A DNA stretch of 35,123 bases from JAZQLP01 sp045629205 (lineage in GTDB: Bacteria; Bacillota; Clostridia; Oscillospirales; UBA644): the NCBI GenBank assembly GCA_045629205.1, contig JAZQQT010000137.1:1-35123 (forward strand), read 5' to 3'. Below are positions 6,485 to 14,725 of this stretch, in pieces. The position numbers were made by a program, and so were the translations under genes. Every line of letters begins with the position of its first letter. Positions within the stretch are counted from its first letter, which is position 1. The notes beneath the pieces are model-generated. The model searched no databases and had not been told where the DNA came from. It saw nothing but the letters and a program-made list of their open reading frames with translations.

Positions 6485-6736
6485 TCAATTTCCGTTCCTG
6501 TGTTTTTCGAGATACGATTCGACAATTACTCCCACGCTCCACGCAATGATCGACCCGAGCAAAAACACGCCGATACCAACGAGGATACATATTCCCCGGT
6601 CGGCAAAAACAGGCAGCACGACGTCTTCCAGAAAAAAAGCGGACAAAAAGATAAGCGCCGAACAGATAGCCGAAAGAGCGAATCCGACCCGGAAGATTAT
6701 CATTCCTATTCCCTTTTTGTTATTGGTAAATTTCAT
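6485..6736 (-). CDS. small two-helix membrane protein, unknown
   Basis: The 83-residue protein begins with a basic segment (KFTNNKKG). It has two hydrophobic helices (about 12-35 and 47-73) separated by an acidic, Asp-containing loop, and ends in a charged tail (EKHRNGN). It matches no family I can name. It is a single-gene unit with a good promoter (6823-6850) and a terminator (6327-6349), which supports it being real. The ribosome binding site is unclear (AGGG about 10 bases before the ATG). Confidence 0.65.
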   Translation of the reverse strand: MKFTNNKKGIGMIIFRVGFALSAICSALIFLSAFFLEDVVLPVFADRGICILVGIGVFLLGSIIAWSVGVIVESYLEKHRNGN

Positions 6737-6822
6737 ATTTCAAGCCCTGATCATTCCGAAAATGCCGCGTTTTTATAAAAATCAAAAGAACAATATTGCT
6801 GATTTTTTTCTTTTATGTTACA

Positions 6823-6850
6823 ATTATACTCCGTTTTTACAAAAAGTCAA
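6823..6850 (-). promoter_or_regulatory. sigma-A promoter of the small membrane protein gene
   Basis: TTGACT (complement of 6845-6850) and TATAAT (complement of 6823-6828) are spaced by 16 bp. The rest of the 6737-7077 gap holds this promoter, the divergent promoter at 6995-7023 and AT-rich filler. Confidence 0.75.
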
Positions 6851-6994
6851 GTATTTTTAACAAAATTTTTATTTTTTTATTTTTTTATTCTTTTTGCGCT
6901 GTTATTATCGCAGTTTTTCGTCAGACTGCCGCAAAATCAGAGAGCATGGATATTACATTCGGGCGGCGGGAACGATTATACGAAAGAAAAATAC

Positions 6995-7023
6995 TTGACA
7001 TTAAATAATAAATATAATATAAT
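6995..7023 (+). promoter_or_regulatory. sigma-A promoter of the carboxypeptidase gene run
   Basis: TTGACA (6995-7000) and TATAAT (7018-7023) are spaced by 17 bp, a perfect consensus. It lies about 55 bp before the carboxypeptidase start. No terminator was found downstream until after 13162, so it may serve the genes through the 907-residue protein. Confidence 0.82.
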
Positions 7024-7077
7024 GCAAACTGTATTATTGCACACACAACCTAAAATACATTTACGAAAGGTCAAACC

Positions 7078-8646
7078 ATGAAAAGAACAAGAATTTATTC
7101 GATTATGCTCGCAATACTGCTTGTAATATCCCTTATTCCGGTCGCTTTATTTGCCGAAGGAGAGGAGTCCGATACCTTTGATTCCCAGCTCAAGATTTCG
7201 GCAGAGCAATACGTCGTTCTGGATGCCGAAAGCGGGCAGGTGCTTATTCAGAAAAATATGAATGAACAGATTCATCCCGCCAGCACGGTCAAAATCGTAA
7301 CTGCGGCTCTTGCGCTGAGCTCGGGAATAAACGAAGCCGAAACACTCGAGGCAACCCACGGCGCCATCGACGCGATGCCCGAATCTTCCTCCAAGATAGC
7401 CATAGATTACGGTGAAAAGCTTTCTCTCACCGACCTTATCTATGCGCTTCTCCTCTACTCCGCAAACGACGCGGCAAACGTTCTTGCCGAGGCAGTTGCA
7501 AACAAATCCGGCTATGCCGACGCGACCTACGCCGAAAAACAGGCGGCATTCTCAACCCTTATGAATAAATACGCCGCCGATGCCGGCGCGAAGAACACGA
7601 ACTTCACCAACCCCAGCGGCATCTATGAGGAAGAAAACGTTTCCACGGCATACGATATGGCGATGATGTTCAGACAGTTCATACAGATCGACGGTATCAC
7701 CGACGTTCTCACGACAGTCAGCCACACCATAGCCGCAAACTCGAAGCACGCAAAAAGAGATTACATAACAAACGGCAACCTGCTTGTCAAAAACAGCGAA
7801 TTCAAATACGAAAAATGTATAGGCGGCAAAACGGGTTACACCGATGAATCGGGTTACAGCTTCGTATGCGCGGCGCGCAATTCCGACGGCAAAACGTATA
7901 TCGTCGCGCTCTATAACTGCGCCGACGGCGACTCCAGATTTACCGACGCGATCTCCGTTTTCGACTATGTTTTCAATTATTTCAAAACCATCGAGATCCC
8001 CGTATCCGTTCTTCCCCGAAATAACGTAAAAATCGAAAACGATGATTACATTCTCGGATCGGCTGCCGTTTATGCCGAAAATCCGATAAAACTCACCGTT
8101 CATTTCAGCATTAACCCCGATACCGTCATCATCACAGACAACACACCCGCTTCATTCGGCGAGGAAGAGCAGAAGGCCTCCTTCTCACTATCGCTCGAAG
8201 ACAGCGAATATATGGAAAACGACCTCGGCACCTATCCCCTCAAAGTTACGGCGACCATGCTTGATAACCCCGTCGCAAAGCAGAAAGACACACCGAAAGA
8301 CAATAAGGATGAAGAACCGAATCCGGTGAGAACGATTATTCTGATCCTTCTTTTTGTCTTTCTTGCCGTTCTCGCGATAATAGCCGCCATCTACATTTAC
8401 TCCAATGTCGAAAGACGCAATAAGGTAAAAGAGCGCAGAAAACAGCAGGAACAGCAGCGTGATATCGCCGAAAACGGATACAGATACGATTATCAGGGCA
8501 AACACTCATCAAAAGCGGCTCCAGTAACAGTCAACCCCGACGAAGACAAAACGGAAGTCACCACAGAATACAAGAGCAAACATTACGCTCCGATGCCGGC
8601 ATCGTCCGACGACGACGCTTATCAGGGCAGAAGATACAAAAACTGA
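7078..8646 (+). CDS. dacF: D-alanyl-D-alanine carboxypeptidase (penicillin-binding, S11)
   Basis: This 522-residue protein trims the terminal D-Ala from peptidoglycan stem peptides outside the cell. A signal peptide covers about 1-26. The serine penicillin-recognition motifs are all present: STVK at 69-72 (nucleophile Ser69, Lys72), SAN at 128-130 and KTG at 251-253. After the catalytic domain comes a beta-rich segment (about 305-395) typical of the family. Unlike usual DacA/DacF proteins, which end in an amphipathic anchor near residue 400, this one has a true membrane helix (about 418-441) followed by an 80-residue basic and polar cytoplasmic tail. The ribosome binding site AAAGG is at 7066-7070. 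The symbol is by similarity. Confidence 0.9.
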   Translation: MKRTRIYSIMLAILLVISLIPVALFAEGEESDTFDSQLKISAEQYVVLDAESGQVLIQKNMNEQIHPASTVKIVTAALALSSGINEAETLEATHGAIDAMPESSSKIAIDYGEKLSLTDLIYALLLYSANDAANVLAEAVANKSGYADATYAEKQAAFSTLMNKYAADAGAKNTNFTNPSGIYEEENVSTAYDMAMMFRQFIQIDGITDVLTTVSHTIAANSKHAKRDYITNGNLLVKNSEFKYEKCIGGKTGYTDESGYSFVCAARNSDGKTYIVALYNCADGDSRFTDAISVFDYVFNYFKTIEIPVSVLPRNNVKIENDDYILGSAAVYAENPIKLTVHFSINPDTVIITDNTPASFGEEEQKASFSLSLEDSEYMENDLGTYPLKVTATMLDNPVAKQKDTPKDNKDEEPNPVRTIILILLFVFLAVLAIIAAIYIYSNVERRNKVKERRKQQEQQRDIAENGYRYDYQGKHSSKAAPVTVNPDEDKTEVTTEYKSKHYAPMPASSDDDAYQGRRYKN

Positions 8647-8662
8647 AAAAAGGATTGACGCT

Positions 8663-8965
8663 ATGAAAAACGAAATCAGCGACGAAACCACCGACCGTCT
8701 CGCCGAGGCATTCCTTGCACTGCAAACAAAGGACGATGTTCTCGCATTTTTCGACGATGTTATGACGATTTCCGAAATCAAAGCTCTTGCTCAAAGGCTT
8801 GAAGTGGCGGAAATGCTCGGAAAAAAAGTATCATACGCGGATATTACCGAAAAAACAGGGGCAAGCACTGCCACGATTTCGAGAGTAAACCGATGTCTCC
8901 GCTACGGAGCAGGCGGATACCGTAAGGTTCTCGAAAGATTCGGGGAGCAGAAAAACGGCAAATGA
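8663..8965 (+). CDS. YerC/YecD family TrpR-like DNA-binding protein
   Basis: The 100-residue product belongs to the TrpR superfamily as seen in YerC of Bacillus. A helical N-terminal half with LLALQTKDDV-like spacing (AFLALQTKDDVLAFFDDVMT) leads into a helix-turn-helix (about 55-80, YADITEKTGASTATISRV) and the conserved RCLRYGAGGY end. It is a probable transcription factor; the effector is unknown. Its ribosome binding site is AAAAGGA about 10 bases ahead of the ATG. The stop overlaps the methyltransferase start by four bases (ATGA), so both are translated together. Confidence 0.85.
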   Translation: MKNEISDETTDRLAEAFLALQTKDDVLAFFDDVMTISEIKALAQRLEVAEMLGKKVSYADITEKTGASTATISRVNRCLRYGAGGYRKVLERFGEQKNGK

Positions 8966-9663
8966 CATACGATCCCATTGCGCCGTTTTACGACACCTTC
9001 AACGGAGATTTCTCTCACAGTGATTATCTTTCCGAAATAGAAAAATTTCTTAAACCCTATGTCACCTTTCCTTTCGGCGACTGCGCCGCTCTCGACTGCG
9101 GATGCGGAACCGGAGAACTGACAAGACTGCTGGCGGCAAAAGGGTTCGACTGCACCGGAGTGGACATCTCCCCCGCCATGCTCTCCGAAGCCGCGGCAAA
9201 GGACGACCTCGGAAATTGCCGTTTTGTAATCCAGTCACTGCCGGAAATAGATATGTTCCGCGCCTACGACCTCGTCACATGTTGCCTCGACACCGTCAAT
9301 CATCTTTTCCCCGACGACCTCGCTGAATTCTTTTCACGGATATACAATTTTACCGAAAACGGAGGTTTTTTCGTTTTCGACACAAAAACCCGCGATGAAT
9401 TTATCCGCAGAAGCAATTCCGCGACCTACGGCACCGAAGACGCCGAGTTGTTCTACAAAGGCAGCTTCAGGCAGCCGGTTATGACGACACGTCTCCGTCT
9501 TGAAACCGACGAAGGCAGGACGGAAACCGAAATAAAGGAATATTTTTACACAAACAGGCAGATAAAACGGATGATTGCCTCAACGCCATTCGTATATATC
9601 GGACGGTTTTCATACAACAGAGGCGAAAGAACCGTTTTTGTCTGCCGGAAAAATCAGCAATAA
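8962..9663 (+). CDS. class I SAM-dependent methyltransferase
   Basis: The 233-residue cytoplasmic protein has the Rossmann-type methyltransferase fold. Motif I, LDCGCGTGE, is at 44-52, the acidic residue ending strand 2 is Asp68 (GVDISPAML), and a DLVTCCLDTVNHL segment corresponds to motif IV. The C-terminal part is beta-rich and includes FVFDTKTRDEF, as in proteins related to small-molecule methyltransferases. The substrate cannot be read from sequence. It overlaps the YerC-like gene by four bases and precedes the Hsp33-like gene by 26 bases, so it belongs to the same transcript. Confidence 0.82.
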   Translation: MTYDPIAPFYDTFNGDFSHSDYLSEIEKFLKPYVTFPFGDCAALDCGCGTGELTRLLAAKGFDCTGVDISPAMLSEAAAKDDLGNCRFVIQSLPEIDMFRAYDLVTCCLDTVNHLFPDDLAEFFSRIYNFTENGGFFVFDTKTRDEFIRRSNSATYGTEDAELFYKGSFRQPVMTTRLRLETDEGRTETEIKEYFYTNRQIKRMIASTPFVYIGRFSYNRGERTVFVCRKNQQ

Positions 9664-9689
9664 AATTCAATTAAAGAATCGCTATTCAA

Positions 9690-10424
9690 ATGGACGGAAC
9701 ATCAGTATACATAGTAAACGAACATATCCGACTCCGTGTCGTGACCCTGTCCGAAACGATCGACGAAATATCGGGGATCCGCGGATTTACGGATGAAGAA
9801 CGCGAAAACTTCGGTTTTGCGGCGCTTCTCGCCGCCGCCCTCGCTTCCGATATCAAAGACGACGACGGCAGCATTCTTGTCTCCCTTCGTCTTCCGCTCA
9901 CACGGCGCTGCTTTACGGCGTTCTGTGAAACAGACGGCAGACTGCGGGGATACGCCGACACAAAAGACCCGGATCCGCTTATCGACGGCTCATATCTTCT
10001 TACGGTAGGCAGACGGCTTTCGGTGCGAGGCGACTACACCAGCACCGTTTCGGGGCAGACCGCTCACGAAGCGGCAAAAGCATATTACACGAATTCAAAC
10101 CAGACAAAAGCGGATATACAGTATCAACCGGGAAAAATTTCCCGCCTTTTCGTAGCGGAATACCTTCCGGGGCACGACGTAAACACGGTCGAGGCAAAAG
10201 ACGCAAAGCTTGAAGATAAAATCGCGGAGCTCTCTGCCGTTCTTGCCGCCGCATCCGAAAACCCCGAAAGCCCGGGCGGAGATTTCAGTCACTTTATTCC
10301 GCTCTCCTACGGCTGCACCTGTTCAAAACGAAAACTGCGTGTGATACTCGAAGAGCAGGGCGTTGACATAGCCGAGGGAACGGAAGCGGAATGCAGACTC
10401 TGCGGAAAGATATATCGGTTCTAA
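9690..10424 (+). CDS. hslO: Hsp33-like redox-regulated chaperone
   Basis: The 244-residue protein ends with the Hsp33 zinc-switch pattern: CxC (Cys209, Cys211 in YGCTCSKRKL) and CxxC (Cys235, Cys238 in ECRLCGKIYRF). In Hsp33 these four cysteines bind zinc when reduced and form disulfides on oxidative stress, switching on holdase activity. The N-terminal domain is divergent (many Hsp33 proteins are nearer 290 residues), so this is a short member of the family. The start ATG lacks a strong ribosome binding site, which suggests dependence on upstream translation. It is followed after 14 bases by the large membrane protein gene. Confidence 0.75.
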   Translation: MDGTSVYIVNEHIRLRVVTLSETIDEISGIRGFTDEERENFGFAALLAAALASDIKDDDGSILVSLRLPLTRRCFTAFCETDGRLRGYADTKDPDPLIDGSYLLTVGRRLSVRGDYTSTVSGQTAHEAAKAYYTNSNQTKADIQYQPGKISRLFVAEYLPGHDVNTVEAKDAKLEDKIAELSAVLAAASENPESPGGDFSHFIPLSYGCTCSKRKLRVILEEQGVDIAEGTEAECRLCGKIYRF

Positions 10425-10438
10425 CGGAGATTCACATA

Positions 10439-13162
10439 ATGGAAAAAAACAATGAAGTCCTGACCGAAGATCAGAAAAAATACAAGACAGAAAGACGGCG
10501 CAGAATCCGTCTTCAGCAGAAACTTGCCGCGCAGCAAAAGAAAACGACGGTATTTATCGTTACTACCGCCGTTCTCGCCGTTGCGCTCGCGGTTTCTTTT
10601 TTCTTTCTTTTAAAAAACGGCATACAGTCGTTTGAAGAAAAATCCGGAGGCCGGCTCACAAAGGATTACGCGATCACCGAGCTTGCGAAATTGCCTCTTA
10701 TTTCGGTAAAAGCGGGAGACAAGGGTTTTCAGATAAAAAGCATGACGGAGATGTTCACCCTTTTTAAGTCTTCCGAATGGAAAAGGACCTCCGAAAAACC
10801 CGAGGGCGGCGAGCAGGCTGTTTTCACGATAGGCGACAACTATACGCTTTCGCTTATCGGAACGGATTACGCAAGGATCACCGACGGAGAAGCATCGAGA
10901 ACCTATAAGATTCCGTCGGGAACCGCCTCGAATATTCTCAAATTCATAGACGACAACTCATCGATGGACACCGACGACCTCACTTCACTTATCACTCAGA
11001 CCGACTCGGTCACATTATCGGCAGCGTATTATAACGGTAATATCACCGCGGGCGTCGGACTTTCAAGGACACTCGCTCCGGATATGTGGGAAGAAATGTC
11101 GTTCTATCCCGCCACGGGAATTCCCGAAACAAAAATATCCGCGTGGGACGCCGTTGATATCGGTATTTACGACTCGGATGCCGTAATCGGCGTGACATAT
11201 AACGGCAACACGGTGTATTACTCCATGCCCGAAAACGTTCCCTCGAATCTACGCGCCTATGTCGGTCAGCAGCTCTCCTATTCGGCGCAGAACATCAGAA
11301 CCCTTCTCGCGGGATATTCGGAGCTTACCCTCGAATCATCCGAACACGTTCTTAACATTATTCCCGAAGAATCCTTCCTCAGCGCTCTCTCGTTTGACAG
11401 CTGGACACGTGTTCTCGGCATAGACGAACCCGTATCCGCGCCGTTTTATCTCGTTTCGGACGGAGCGAACGTTTCGCTCGCCTTCTACGAAAACGAAAAG
11501 ATAGTCCGCTTCAATAACGGAAACGAATATTACACACTGGCGGAAGACACATTCACCCGAATAGCCGCCTATATAAACGCACACGTCACGCCCGAGCCCC
11601 CGGATAATCCCAATAATCCCGATAATCCGGACGATCCCACGCCGCAGACAGATACCGTTCTCGAAAACTTCAAAAAGAACATCGAAGCCGTGATTCAGGC
11701 AGGCGGAGAAATCACCTGCGCAACGCCCTCAAAGAGTTTCCTCCTCAAGGCAAAATCCGAGCTTGAAAATATAATAATCAAGAATATCACCGAAAAAACA
11801 GATGTCACTCCCGAAGAAACGACGGATAAAATCATTCTTACATCCGAAGCGGAGACCGTTACCGTCTATCTCGGACAGGATCTCGTCGTGATTACATCCG
11901 GAAACGAAACGGCGGTTTATAATGCCGACGGCAACGGCATCAAAAACCGTATCTCCGTTTACGCGGAAAACAATACCATCCAGAAAGAAATCACTCTTTC
12001 GGGTGAGGACCTCTGCAATCTGATTCAATCAAAAACAAAAATCATTACGGCAATTTATACCGAAAATATCGGCAGCTTCGCAAAAGGAGACGGCAACAAC
12101 GCCGCATCCGTCGCGACATGGCTCAAATCGCTATCCCCCATTCTGCTTCAGATCAAGCCGACAGTCGATCAGACAAACAAAACCGTTCTGACATGCGACG
12201 GAGATTTCAGAATCGTAGTCACACTCTACCCCGCCGACACCGGCTTCGTTATCAACGCCGTCGGCAGGGACACCGTAAAAGGCGTGACATATAATTCGTG
12301 GTATCAGGTCACCGGACTCAATTATTCCGCGGCGGCCGAAAACATCAACGCTCAGGCAGATATTATGAAAGACGACGCCGTCAGACATTTCTGCAATGAC
12401 CTGACCACCGACTCCGAAACAGTAATGAAATGGTTCAGAACAGGCACATACGACACATCGCATTACACTGAATTCTTCGGCACCGACATTTACAAAGCAA
12501 CATTTTCAAAAATCTCCGACTGCAAATACAAGGTCGTTATGACCGTAGGCCCGACCGATGTCAGAGGTCTTACCGAAGGCGAAAACACATTTAACGTAAC
12601 GATAGCCTACAGCCAGGCTTCCGAAGATTTCTATGTCTCCGGTATGGTGCCGGCAGCAGCGGAAAAGCTCATAAATTCCGAAAACAATCCCGAGGTCCAG
12701 GCCGTTATGAAATTCATAACGAGATGCACCGCAAAACCTTTTGATAAGGCCGAAAACATAGAAGCGAAATCCATCATCAATTACTGTATGTATATGATCA
12801 GAACGAACGGCGACGCGACAAAGACCTCCTTTACACAGGGAGAGATCGACAGCGCGGCGCAGAAATATTTTGAAATATCCACCGTGTCCGATGTGGAAAT
12901 ACTGAACGAAAACGGATTCTATACGGTTTCGTCGGATGCCGTTCCCGTGTCCGCCGTTTCTCTTGTCGGACTCTCGTCCAAAAAGAATACATATGAAGTA
13001 ACCGTAGGCACTGTTTCCGATCCGCTCGGACTCTTCTCCGAATCAAAAATTACCTATACCGTCAAAAAGATGACGGGTATCCGAAACACAGGCACGGCGG
13101 AAGAGCCGCAGGAAGAAACATACGAATACTTTGTCTTTATTTCGGCAAAATCGACCGATTAA
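10439..13162 (+). CDS. 907-residue membrane-anchored protein with internal repeats
   Basis: ATG 10439 is chosen because GGAGA (10426-10430) lies eight bases before it. A 35-residue Arg/Lys-rich cytoplasmic head is followed by one membrane helix (about 37-58) and a long extracytoplasmic part. That part contains about five degenerate copies of an ~85-residue beta-rich unit (near 88-172, 190-276, 296-381, 415-500 and 560-640). Each reads roughly as a hydrophobic opening, a W or F, a strand pair, a YY/YK-I-P element and a helix ending in YI or FI. A Pro/Asn/Asp linker (383-406) separates units three and four. No catalytic motif is visible. It may be an envelope scaffold or sensor. It is 41 bases upstream of the lipoprotein array. 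Confidence 0.7.
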   Translation: MEKNNEVLTEDQKKYKTERRRRIRLQQKLAAQQKKTTVFIVTTAVLAVALAVSFFFLLKNGIQSFEEKSGGRLTKDYAITELAKLPLISVKAGDKGFQIKSMTEMFTLFKSSEWKRTSEKPEGGEQAVFTIGDNYTLSLIGTDYARITDGEASRTYKIPSGTASNILKFIDDNSSMDTDDLTSLITQTDSVTLSAAYYNGNITAGVGLSRTLAPDMWEEMSFYPATGIPETKISAWDAVDIGIYDSDAVIGVTYNGNTVYYSMPENVPSNLRAYVGQQLSYSAQNIRTLLAGYSELTLESSEHVLNIIPEESFLSALSFDSWTRVLGIDEPVSAPFYLVSDGANVSLAFYENEKIVRFNNGNEYYTLAEDTFTRIAAYINAHVTPEPPDNPNNPDNPDDPTPQTDTVLENFKKNIEAVIQAGGEITCATPSKSFLLKAKSELENIIIKNITEKTDVTPEETTDKIILTSEAETVTVYLGQDLVVITSGNETAVYNADGNGIKNRISVYAENNTIQKEITLSGEDLCNLIQSKTKIITAIYTENIGSFAKGDGNNAASVATWLKSLSPILLQIKPTVDQTNKTVLTCDGDFRIVVTLYPADTGFVINAVGRDTVKGVTYNSWYQVTGLNYSAAAENINAQADIMKDDAVRHFCNDLTTDSETVMKWFRTGTYDTSHYTEFFGTDIYKATFSKISDCKYKVVMTVGPTDVRGLTEGENTFNVTIAYSQASEDFYVSGMVPAAAEKLINSENNPEVQAVMKFITRCTAKPFDKAENIEAKSIINYCMYMIRTNGDATKTSFTQGEIDSAAQKYFEISTVSDVEILNENGFYTVSSDAVPVSAVSLVGLSSKKNTYEVTVGTVSDPLGLFSESKITYTVKKMTGIRNTGTAEEPQEETYEYFVFISAKSTD

Positions 13163-13203
13163 CGGCAATCACACATATTCTGCATCCGGGAGGTATTCAA
13201 ACA

Positions 13204-14535
13204 ATGAGGAAAGTCCTGTTATTTTTTGTCATCCTGTCTCTCTCGCTCGGGCTTTTTGCCTGCGCAAAACCCGGATTTTCGGATTTTGAAGAAGAAGGCG
13301 ATCTCAACTTTATGGGAGGGAAATTTGTAATTCTCCAGGAATGGTATACAAAGTTTCTGCAGCCGAAACGCGGCGACAATGCTTCAGACGACAGAATGCT
13401 CGACAGGTTTCTCGAACTGGAAAACAAATACAATCTCGTATTCGATTATCCGCTGGTCGAAAACATCCCTGCTTATCTGCTCGGAAAATCCATAGCGGGA
13501 AATCTCCATGTCGATCTGATGGAAATAGGAAACCAGAGTCTTTACGAATTATATAAGCTCAATATGGTTTTACCCGTCGGCGACGTCATACCCGATATAG
13601 ATGAGGACAAATGGGGTTCCGCATCCGTAGGTGAGAAAACGGTTTTCTACGGAACGAGATACGGCTTTTTTGCCAATAAATGGGACAGCGGTCCCGATAT
13701 CGGTGACTGGCTGATATGCAATCTCGACAATTTTGATAAATACGGCGTAACAAATCCGCACGAATACCTCGAAAACGGCGAATGGGACTGGGAGCATCTG
13801 AAGATAATGCTCCGTCAGGCAACAGTCAACGACGGTGATAACAAATTTGTCGGACTTCTTTACGACGGCATATATATGGGCACATCCATCGTCATACCCG
13901 CCATTCTCTCAAACGGAGGATATTTTCTCAGACAATCGGGCGGGAAATACGAGATAGGACTTAAAAATCCCGAAGCGATAGAGGCGATAGAATTCACCGT
14001 CGAACTGATGACGGAAGGTATCGCGGAAGTCGGACCGGGAGGACTGGCGGGCGATATATGGAATGAAGGAAGACGCTGGATGGTCGCTTACGGCGGAGGA
14101 GCGCCGACGTCACGGGACTGGAACCTGACAGCAATCAGATACGCCACCGGACCCAACGGAGACCCGAACGCGATCACCGCATTCATGAGCGGCCGCGGAA
14201 GATTCTGGGGCTTTCCAATCTTTTCCATATATGGTGAAGAAGATCTTTACGCTGTGGTAGACGACCTCTTTGAGCCACTCGAACCGAACTATTATCCAAA
14301 CGGATGGAAGGACTACCTTCAGGATGTGGCAAATTTCGAATGTGACGATTACGAATACTATCTCCGCGCCACAGATGAAGCTTTCGTTTACAATACCGTT
14401 GTTCTGGAGCAATCCTCCGGAGCCGTGGAAGAAGCGCTACAGACAATTTACCGTCAGGGTGTAAGCATAAACGTCGCTTTGGATTCAATCATAGATCTTT
14501 TCACGGCGGACGTCGACGAACATTATAACCGTTGA
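13204..14535 (+). CDS. solute-binding-like lipoprotein G1
   Basis: First and most divergent copy, 443 residues, lipobox LFAC with Cys20. It is predicted to sit on the outer membrane face and bind a carbohydrate-like ligand, as do family 1 binding proteins of ABC transporters. It keeps GEWDWEHL, the YLLGKSIAGN helix and PNGWKD, but has FFANKWD where the others have FP.YWE, and RYATGPNG in place of RYPYGP. Its N-terminal half (EWYTK, NLVFDYPLVE) is closely matched only by G2. GGGAGG (13188-13193) supports the start. It may be read from the gene 41 bases upstream. A 190-base gap with a hairpin follows, so it may be transcribed apart from the others. Confidence 0.85.
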   Translation: MRKVLLFFVILSLSLGLFACAKPGFSDFEEEGDLNFMGGKFVILQEWYTKFLQPKRGDNASDDRMLDRFLELENKYNLVFDYPLVENIPAYLLGKSIAGNLHVDLMEIGNQSLYELYKLNMVLPVGDVIPDIDEDKWGSASVGEKTVFYGTRYGFFANKWDSGPDIGDWLICNLDNFDKYGVTNPHEYLENGEWDWEHLKIMLRQATVNDGDNKFVGLLYDGIYMGTSIVIPAILSNGGYFLRQSGGKYEIGLKNPEAIEAIEFTVELMTEGIAEVGPGGLAGDIWNEGRRWMVAYGGGAPTSRDWNLTAIRYATGPNGDPNAITAFMSGRGRFWGFPIFSIYGEEDLYAVVDDLFEPLEPNYYPNGWKDYLQDVANFECDDYEYYLRATDEAFVYNTVVLEQSSGAVEEALQTIYRQGVSINVALDSIIDLFTADVDEHYNR

Positions 14536-14552
14536 TCCCGTCCCAAACGGCG

Positions 14553-14570
14553 GCGGCATCATATCGCCGC
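14553..14570 (+). terminator. weak hairpin in the G1-G2 gap
   Basis: GCGGC and GCCGC form a 5-bp GC stem with an 8-base loop soon after the G1 stop codon. No T run follows, so termination would be partial at best. It marks one of the two long gaps of the array. Confidence 0.35.
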
Positions 14571-14636
14571 AGGTCAGTATTTATACATTATTTTATTAAG
14601 GCAGTCGGACGAACCGTTATATCAAAGGCGTAAAAA

Positions 14637-14665
14637 TGAACAACATCCCATTCTGAGCGTATTAT
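14637..14665 (+). promoter_or_regulatory. candidate promoter for the G2-G5 block
   Basis: TGAACA (14637-14642) and TATTAT (14660-14665) are spaced by 17 bp, matching the sigma-A consensus at four and five of six positions. They lie in the 190-base gap before G2. Confidence 0.4.
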
Positions 14666-14725
14666 AAACCGTCAACGAAAAAAATAAACGAGAAATATTA
14701 TAAATGATTTTTTACGGGGGTAGCC

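Noticed and set aside
7552..8103. 183-codon minus-strand frame
   Set aside because: It is antisense to the carboxypeptidase gene, whose catalytic motifs are intact in the forward frame.
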